A DNA stretch of 36,961 nucleotides, taken from positions 1 to 36,961 of the IMG/VR virus record IMGVR_UViG_3300034072_001352; one strand, 5' to 3'. Below are positions 32,340 to 36,961 of this stretch, piece by piece. Each line of letters starts with the position of its first letter. Positions within the stretch are counted from its first letter, which is position 1. A model generated the notes under the pieces. It was not told the origin of the DNA, did no database searches, and saw only the letters and a program-made list of their open reading frames with translations. The position numbers and the translations under genes were made by a program. Source of the DNA: a virus.

Positions 32340-33734
32340 ATGGCACTTAATCCATTTTTCTTACAAGGATCACCTAACGAACAAAGTCTCATTCAACAAT
32401 TAATTAATGAGCAATTAAAAATATATGGCGTTGAAGTTATCTATATTCCTAGAAAATTTGTAAGAAAACAAACGATTATTAAAGAAATACAATCTTCTCT
32501 ATTTGATGACAACTTTTCAATTGAGGCATATTTAAATAATTATGATGGATACTCTGGTCAAGGTGATATTCTTTCAAAATTTGGAATGAATTTAAAAGAT
32601 GAATTAAGTTTAATTATTTCAAAAGAAAGATTTGAAGATTTTATATCACCATTTATGCTTGAATCTGAACTAAATGGTGAGCTGGAGTTGTCTACCCGTC
32701 CAAGAGAAGGTGATATTGTATATTTTCCTTTAGGGCAAAGACTATTTGAAGTAAAGTTTGTTGAACATGAGCAACCATTTTATCAATTAGGGAAACTTTA
32801 TGTTTATGAACTCAAGTGTGAATTATTTGAATATGAAGATGAAGTTATTGATACCACAATTGATGAAATTGATGAGCAAGTTCAAGAAGAAGGATATATT
32901 ACAACATTAAATCTTATTTCTATAGGTTCTACAGCTACCGCGACAGTCAGTATAAATTCTGGATATATTGATAGAATTTATTTAAATAATGATGGTTATG
33001 GATATACATCCGCGCCAATAGTTTCAATTTCAACTGCACCATCTGGAGGTATCAGTGCTCAGGCAGTTGCAATTACAACTACAAAATCTGATGCAAAATC
33101 TGTATTAGCAATAGAACTTGTCAATTCTGGAGCAGGTTACACTGTTGCACCTACAATAACTATATCTGGAGGTGGGGGTGTAGGAGCGTCTGCAACTTGC
33201 AGTATTGAAACCACTTACAGTGGAATTACATCCTTTACTGTTACAGACAGTGGACAAGGTTATAAAACTATTCCAACTGTATCTATTGTTGGAAATGTTG
33301 GGGTAGGAACTAGTGCAGTTGCAAAAGCAATTGTTGGAACTGGTAATTCTATTAATTCTATTCGAATTATTAATCCTGGTGTTGGATACACGGAAGCACC
33401 GACAGTATTAATTTCACAACCTTCAATTTTAACTGGTATAGGTACTTATAAATTTAATGAAATTGTTACTGGATCTATTTCAGGTACACAAGCAAGAGTT
33501 AAATCATGGGATAAAGACACTAACATTCTTAAGATATCTTATGTAGATGATGTTTCTAGTAAAGGATTTTATCCTGGAGAAATTATTGTTGGATCTGCAT
33601 CTAGTGCCACATATGCAGTTAGTAATTACAATAATTGGAATGAATATGATAAATATAGTGAAAATGTACAAATTGAAACAGAAGCAGACAATATTATAGA
33701 TTTTTCAGAATCAAATCCATTTGGAGTATTTTAA
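32340..33734 (+). CDS. 14: Neck protein gp14 with C-terminal repeat extension
   Basis: The protein has 464 residues, against 256 in T4. Residues 1-190 are the gp14 neck domain (MALNPFFLQGSPNEQSLIQQ, then LINEQLKIYGVEVIYIPRKF, with LSTRPREGDIVYFPLGQRLF and FVEHEQPFYQLGKLYVYELK). Residues about 205-360 add four tandem repeats of about 42 residues, each with a GYGYTSAPIVSI, GAGYTVAPTITI, GQGYKTIPTVSI or GVGYTEAPTVLI motif. The final 100 residues include ARVKSWDKDTNILKISYVDD and a conserved ESNPFG end. gp14 works with gp13 in head completion. The repeats are the same type as in gp7, gp8 and the DUF4815 protein. Its stop overlaps the gp15 start. Confidence 0.88.
   Translation: MALNPFFLQGSPNEQSLIQQLINEQLKIYGVEVIYIPRKFVRKQTIIKEIQSSLFDDNFSIEAYLNNYDGYSGQGDILSKFGMNLKDELSLIISKERFEDFISPFMLESELNGELELSTRPREGDIVYFPLGQRLFEVKFVEHEQPFYQLGKLYVYELKCELFEYEDEVIDTTIDEIDEQVQEEGYITTLNLISIGSTATATVSINSGYIDRIYLNNDGYGYTSAPIVSISTAPSGGISAQAVAITTTKSDAKSVLAIELVNSGAGYTVAPTITISGGGGVGASATCSIETTYSGITSFTVTDSGQGYKTIPTVSIVGNVGVGTSAVAKAIVGTGNSINSIRIINPGVGYTEAPTVLISQPSILTGIGTYKFNEIVTGSISGTQARVKSWDKDTNILKISYVDDVSSKGFYPGEIIVGSASSATYAVSNYNNWNEYDKYSENVQIETEADNIIDFSESNPFGVF
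32945..33430 (+). repeat. Four GxGYxxxP tandem repeats in gp14
   Basis: The motif starts near residues 219, 262, 303 and 345, a period of about 42 residues (126 bases). The pattern is N/D-x-G-x-GY-x-x-x-P-x-(V/I)-x-I, then a Gly/Ala-rich segment such as GGGGVGASA. DNA copies are diverged, so this is a protein-level repeat. Confidence 0.75.
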
Positions 33735-34531
33735 TGTTAGGAACTTACTACTATCACGAAATTATTAGAAAAACTGTCATTGCTTTTGGCACAGTTTTTA
33801 ATGAAATTTATATCAGGCATAAAAATTCTTCAAACGATAGTATAAGTGAAATAAAGGTGCCTTTGGCATATGGTCCAATTCAAAAGTTTCTTGCTCGCCT
33901 CGAACAACAACCAGAATTAAATAAACCAATAGCGATTACTTTGCCTAGAATGTCATTTGAGATGACATCGATTCAATATGATTCTACTAGAAAAGCAAAT
34001 ATTACTCAAACTTTTAAAGCATCTGAAGGTGGAAATTTGAAAAAAGTTTTCATGCCTGTTCCATATAATATTGGATTCCAATTGAGTATAATGACAAAGT
34101 TGCAGGATGATTCTTTACAGATAGTAGAACAAATACTTCCATATTTTCAACCATCATTCAATCTAACAGTTGACTTAATAGATTCTATAGGGGAAAAAAG
34201 AGATATTCCTATTGTGTTGGACAATGTTTCCTTTACAGATGACTATGAAGGAGATTATTCTACAAGGAGAGTTTTAATTTATACTTTAAACTTTACGGCA
34301 AAAACTTATCTGTTTGGTCCAATTGCAGATTCTACAGACGGTCTTATTCGTAAGGTTCAAGTTGATTATTACAATTCAACAGACACTACGACCGCAAAGA
34401 GAGAAATGAGATATACAGTGACTCCCGATCCTATTGATGCTGCTCCAGATGATGACTTTGGATTTAGTGAGGTTTGGGAATCTTTTGACGACTCCAGATC
34501 ATACAGTCCAACTCAACAAAAAGATATTTGA
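33734..34531 (+). CDS. 15: Tail sheath stabiliser / completion protein gp15
   Basis: The protein has 265 residues, against 272 in T4. GTYYYHEIIRKTVIAFGTVF followed by NEIYIRHKN, then VPLAYGPIQKFLARLEQQPE and ITLPRMSFEMTSIQYDSTRK match the gp15 family. Further on, MPVPYNIGFQLSIMTKLQDD and PYFQPSFNLTVDLIDSI are also typical. gp15 caps the sheath and tube and joins the tail to the gp13/gp14 neck. The start shares an A with the gp14 stop. The assignment is firm. Confidence 0.92.
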   Translation: MLGTYYYHEIIRKTVIAFGTVFNEIYIRHKNSSNDSISEIKVPLAYGPIQKFLARLEQQPELNKPIAITLPRMSFEMTSIQYDSTRKANITQTFKASEGGNLKKVFMPVPYNIGFQLSIMTKLQDDSLQIVEQILPYFQPSFNLTVDLIDSIGEKRDIPIVLDNVSFTDDYEGDYSTRRVLIYTLNFTAKTYLFGPIADSTDGLIRKVQVDYYNSTDTTTAKREMRYTVTPDPIDAAPDDDFGFSEVWESFDDSRSYSPTQQKDI

Positions 34532-34537
34532 TAAATT

Positions 34538-34960
34538 ATGACAAATAATTATGACGGTTTAGATTCTGCTCTCAATATTGAAAGTGATATTGTTGAGGTG
34601 GAAAAATCAAAAGAATATTTAAATATTCAACCTTTAAAAAATGAGGATATTCAGAAGGACTATGAATACACAAGAGCAAACTTATATTCATTGATTGAGA
34701 AGGGTCAAGAGGCAATCAATGGAATAATGGAGCTTGCTGGAGAAGGTGGAAGTCCCAGAGCATATGAAGTTGCAGGACAACTGATTAAAAGTGTTGGTGA
34801 TGTGACAGATAAACTCATTGATCTACAGAAGAAATTGAAGGATGTTGAAGATGAGACGGTTAAAACAACTAACAATGTAACTAACAATGCGGTTTTTGTG
34901 GGGTCTACTACAGAATTATCTAAATTACTCAAGCAAGGTTTTCTAAATAATAAAGAGTAA
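34538..34960 (+). CDS. 16: Small terminase subunit gp16
   Basis: The protein has 140 residues, against 164 in T4. The sequence NIQPLKNEDIQKDYEYTRAN with LYSLIEKGQEAINGIMELAG (about 45-70) and AYEVAGQLIKSVGDVTDKLI, then LQKKLKDVED, form the conserved helical core, which builds the oligomeric ring that regulates packaging initiation. The terminal part (NAVFVGSTTELSKLLKQ) matches cyanophage gp16. It follows gp15 by 6 bases. Gene 17 (large terminase) does not follow directly: three other genes lie between it and the right edge. Confidence 0.9.
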   Translation: MTNNYDGLDSALNIESDIVEVEKSKEYLNIQPLKNEDIQKDYEYTRANLYSLIEKGQEAINGIMELAGEGGSPRAYEVAGQLIKSVGDVTDKLIDLQKKLKDVEDETVKTTNNVTNNAVFVGSTTELSKLLKQGFLNNKE

Positions 34961-34973
34961 TTTTACTATTCTA

Positions 34974-36338
34974 ATGGGTTGGTCGGACAAATATAAAAAA
35001 TCTATTGATTGCGACAATCCAAAAGGATTTTCTCAAAGAGCTCATTGTCAGGGGCGCAAGAAAAAAATGAATGAGGAAAGGGGTGGATCTTTACACCATT
35101 GGTTTAAAGGTTCTAAATCTAAAGAAGGTAAACCTGGATGGGTGCAAGCAGATGGATCACCTTGTGCCAACGAACCTGGAGAAACTAAAACGCCAAAATG
35201 TTTTAGTAGTGCAAGACTTGCTTCACTTAAGAGAAAGGGTAAAAAAGGAGAGGCAATTATCAAAGCGGCAGTTCGTCGTAAGCGTGAAAAAGACCCAGGT
35301 CAGCAGGCAAAAAGTGGCGGAGCAAAACCAACTTTGGTAAAAACTTTTTCTAAAGGTAAAAAAGATCCAAATTACATTAAACCAGAACCAGGACTCAAAG
35401 AAGAAATGCAAATTAACGAAGCACAAAGAGACATCAAGGGTAAAGGTAGTGGTAAAAAAGATGCTTGCTACCATAAAGTAAAATCTAGATATGATGTCTG
35501 GCCAAGTGCATATGCCTCTGGAGCACTTGTAAAGTGTCGTAAAGTTGGCGCTGATAATTGGGGCACAAAGTCCGAAGAAACTATGGTTGATGAAGCAAAG
35601 AAGTGTTGGCCTGGTTATGAGAAGAAAGGAAATAAAAAGATGTTTGGTAAAACATACAATAATTGTGTAAAAGTAAAGGAGGAAATGGAAATGAAAAGAT
35701 ATTGCCCTAAGTGTGAAAAGTCTGAAACTAGGGATGAATGTAGATATGGTCCCAAATATTGGGATATGTTTTCTATTCCAGAACCACTAGCACCAAATCA
35801 GAAGAAGTATAATATTGCAACAGTTCATCCCGGCAATTTCCCAGAGTCTTACGATCACGAGCACTCAATGGTGAGGTCTCAACTTTCTACCATTGTTTCT
35901 GCAGCGAAGAGACTTCGTAAGAAAATGAAGGGTGAAGGTAATGTTGAGGCGTGGGTTCAATCAAAGATTACCAAAGCATCAGATTACTTAGATTCTGCTG
36001 CCGATTATGTTGATAGTGGAGAGATGAGGGCAGAACAAAAAACATTCTCAGAGTTTATGATTGAAGCGGTTGACAAATCTAAAATGAAGTGCAATAAACC
36101 TAAAGCACAAGCACACGGATCTGGTGAGACTGGAAAGTCTCATATTGTAAAAGCTTGCGAAGGTGGAAAAGAAAAAATTATTCGTTTCGGACAACTTGGT
36201 GTAAAAGGTTCTCCTAAAAAGAAAGGGGAATCTAAAGCATATGCAAGTCGTCGTCATAGATTTAAAACCAGACATGCAAAGAACATTGCAAAAGGTAAAA
36301 TGTCTGCTGCATATTGGGCAAACAAAGTTAAGTGGTAA
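34974..36338 (+). CDS. Basic multi-module protein (DUF5872-like, Cys/Lys-rich), 454 aa
   Basis: The protein is strongly basic and built of short modules known from diverse phages and giant viruses. Residues 1-31 form an IDCDNPKGFSQRAHCQGRKK module. Residues 37-125 form a DUF5872-like module (GSLHHWFKGSKSKEGKPGWV, then FSSARLASLKRKGKKGEA). Residues 160-198 hold KKDACYHKVKSRYDVWPSAY with ALVKCRKVGADNWG. Residues 209-234 hold KCWPGYEKKGNKKMFGKTYN. Residues 240-262 contain CPKC. Residues 293-350 hold HEHSMVRSQLSTIVSAAKRL and a helix. Residues 367-454 are a Cys/Arg/Lys C-terminal module. INE149|A, VDE207|A and MIE364|A lie at module borders and resemble gp21 prohead-protease sites. The likely role is an internal, DNA-associated virion protein; this is inference. 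A strong internal ribosome site precedes M240. Confidence 0.7.
   Translation: MGWSDKYKKSIDCDNPKGFSQRAHCQGRKKKMNEERGGSLHHWFKGSKSKEGKPGWVQADGSPCANEPGETKTPKCFSSARLASLKRKGKKGEAIIKAAVRRKREKDPGQQAKSGGAKPTLVKTFSKGKKDPNYIKPEPGLKEEMQINEAQRDIKGKGSGKKDACYHKVKSRYDVWPSAYASGALVKCRKVGADNWGTKSEETMVDEAKKCWPGYEKKGNKKMFGKTYNNCVKVKEEMEMKRYCPKCEKSETRDECRYGPKYWDMFSIPEPLAPNQKKYNIATVHPGNFPESYDHEHSMVRSQLSTIVSAAKRLRKKMKGEGNVEAWVQSKITKASDYLDSAADYVDSGEMRAEQKTFSEFMIEAVDKSKMKCNKPKAQAHGSGETGKSHIVKACEGGKEKIIRFGQLGVKGSPKKKGESKAYASRRHRFKTRHAKNIAKGKMSAAYWANKVKW
35675..35693 (+). promoter_or_regulatory. Internal Shine-Dalgarno and possible second start in the 454-aa gene
   Basis: AAAGGAGG (35675-35682) is followed after 8 bases by the in-frame ATG at 35691 (M240). 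Initiation there would give a separate 215-aa product starting MKRYCPKC. M238 at 35685 is too close to the site. Confidence 0.4.
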
Positions 36339-36343
36339 AGAAA

Positions 36344-36652
36344 ATGAAAAGTTTTAAGCAATTTATTTCAGAAAGTATCACTATCAACGGTGACTTCAAT
36401 GGAACCTTAAATGTAGGTTCTTCTCAACCAGAGCAAGCAACTGAATCATTTTTTGCAGATGTTGTTTGGGAAGGTAAATTATATCGCCTTGAAGTCGAAG
36501 GTAATATTATGGATAAGAATGCTCTTGCAGAGCAACTTCAGGGAGAATATCCTGGAGCAATTGTGCATAATGTATACCCAATGGCATCAAATTCAGTAAC
36601 AGTTAAAAACGCACAAAGATACAGACCAGAAAGACTATCGTGGAGTGATTGA
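36344..36652 (+). CDS. Small protein with capsid-targeting-like N terminus, 102 aa
   Basis: The protein begins MKSFKQFISESITINGDFNG and ends RPERLSWSD. The first ten residues match the K-x-F-x-x-F-x-x-E pattern also found inside the upstream 454-aa protein (KTFSEFMIEA). They resemble the short capsid-targeting peptides cut off by gp21 in T4 internal proteins. The remainder (FADVVWEGKLYRLEVEGNIM, then LAEQLQGEYPGAIVHNVYP) looks like a small alpha/beta domain. The frame could start at a GTG at 36332 inside the previous gene, but the ATG at 36344 gives the family-like N terminus. It is probably a virion or packaged protein. Confidence 0.65.
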   Translation: MKSFKQFISESITINGDFNGTLNVGSSQPEQATESFFADVVWEGKLYRLEVEGNIMDKNALAEQLQGEYPGAIVHNVYPMASNSVTVKNAQRYRPERLSWSD

Positions 36653-36655
36653 TTA

Positions 36656-36961
36656 ATGGCACAGTGGAATAAGAATGAACAAGACTTTCTAAATCAAGAA
36701 AGAACACTTTTTGAAGTTTATATGCGTGCCGATAGGTATGGAAACATCTATGATGACTTGGGACAGGGATTCAGTGGAGACCTTTTTGGTAGATTAAAGG
36801 TTTCTAATCCACTCACTCTTTTTGATTCTTCTCATATCTATTATCAAGATGGTGATTTTGATGATGTAGTTGTAGGAACTGGTTCTACTGTTGGATTCAT
36901 CACAGCACAAAGTTCTGCAACTCTTGGTATTGGAACAACTGCAGGATGTAGATTAGTTCGT
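36656..36961 (+). CDS. Virion structural protein, N-terminal part (partial)
   Basis: The frame is open to the right edge (102 codons visible). AQWNKNEQDFLNQERTLFEV is followed by FSGDLFGRLKVSNPLTLFDS and SHIYYQDGDFDDVVVG. This start (AQWNKNxQDFLNQExTLFEV, DPFGRLKVSNPxTLFDS) is the one I know from long cyanophage structural proteins. In related genomes such proteins are virion components. The C-terminal part lies outside the window. Its ATG is 3 bases after the previous stop. Confidence 0.8.
   Translation, partial: MAQWNKNEQDFLNQERTLFEVYMRADRYGNIYDDLGQGFSGDLFGRLKVSNPLTLFDSSHIYYQDGDFDDVVVGTGSTVGFITAQSSATLGIGTTAGCRLVR

Noticed and set aside
35071-35340. Second + frame within the 454-aa gene (89 codons)
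   Set aside because: Translation is Lys/Leu/Val-rich by composition only, with no domain pattern, while the main frame shows conserved modules over the same stretch.

Overview
The window is part of the genome of a T4-like marine cyanophage (a contractile-tailed myovirus of the Kyanoviridae type). The main evidence is an ordered, co-directional virion block with T4 homologues (gp25, gp6, gp7, gp8, a DUF4815 structural protein, gp13, gp14, gp15, gp16). Cyanophage-typical small proteins, a phage SpeD, and T4-late-like TATAAATA boxes 20-24 bases upstream of several starts point the same way. Almost everything is on the + strand. The host cannot be read directly. The AT-rich structural genes are typical of these phages, and the GC-rich mini-gene block would suit a GC-rich Synechococcus host; that is inference.

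Layout. (1) 1-843: the 3' end of a probable nucleotidyltransferase/ligase-fold gene, then a minus-strand HNH homing endonuclease with its own late promoter. (2) 844-1485: a PD-(D/E)XK nuclease-like gene. (3) About 1490-4440: a GC-rich array of eleven mini-genes (52-104 aa), all on + and most with no recognisable function. Most have their own -10 box 21-25 bases before the ATG and a short A/C-rich leader without a Shine-Dalgarno site. GC hairpins separate several of them, and in several gaps the hairpin loop lies where the -35 element should be. (4) 4440-7266: an abrupt return to AT-rich DNA, holding an AbrB-like small protein, a consensus sigma70 promoter, a glycosyltransferase, four conserved small or hypothetical genes, SpeD and an 80-aa protein. 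(5) 7297-36961: the late virion module, in order baseplate wedge (gp25, gp6, a giant 3921-aa gp7-like protein, gp8, a 2427-aa DUF4815 protein), two tiny proteins, two accessory structural proteins, neck and tail completion (gp13, gp14, gp15), small terminase (gp16), a 454-aa basic multi-module protein, a 102-aa protein and the start of another structural protein. The large terminase is probably just beyond the right edge.

How it works together. The mini-gene block looks like early, individually promoted accessory genes read by unmodified host RNA polymerase. The glycosyltransferase operon starts from a consensus sigma70 promoter. SpeD, gp25, gp8, the 113-aa structural gene and the homing endonuclease carry late-type boxes. 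The most unusual items are the mini-gene promoter/hairpin architecture, the 454-aa protein whose Cys/basic modules are separated by prohead-protease-like (hydrophobic)-x-E|A sites, and the sharing of one GxGYxxxP beta-repeat among gp7, gp8, gp14 and the DUF4815 protein.
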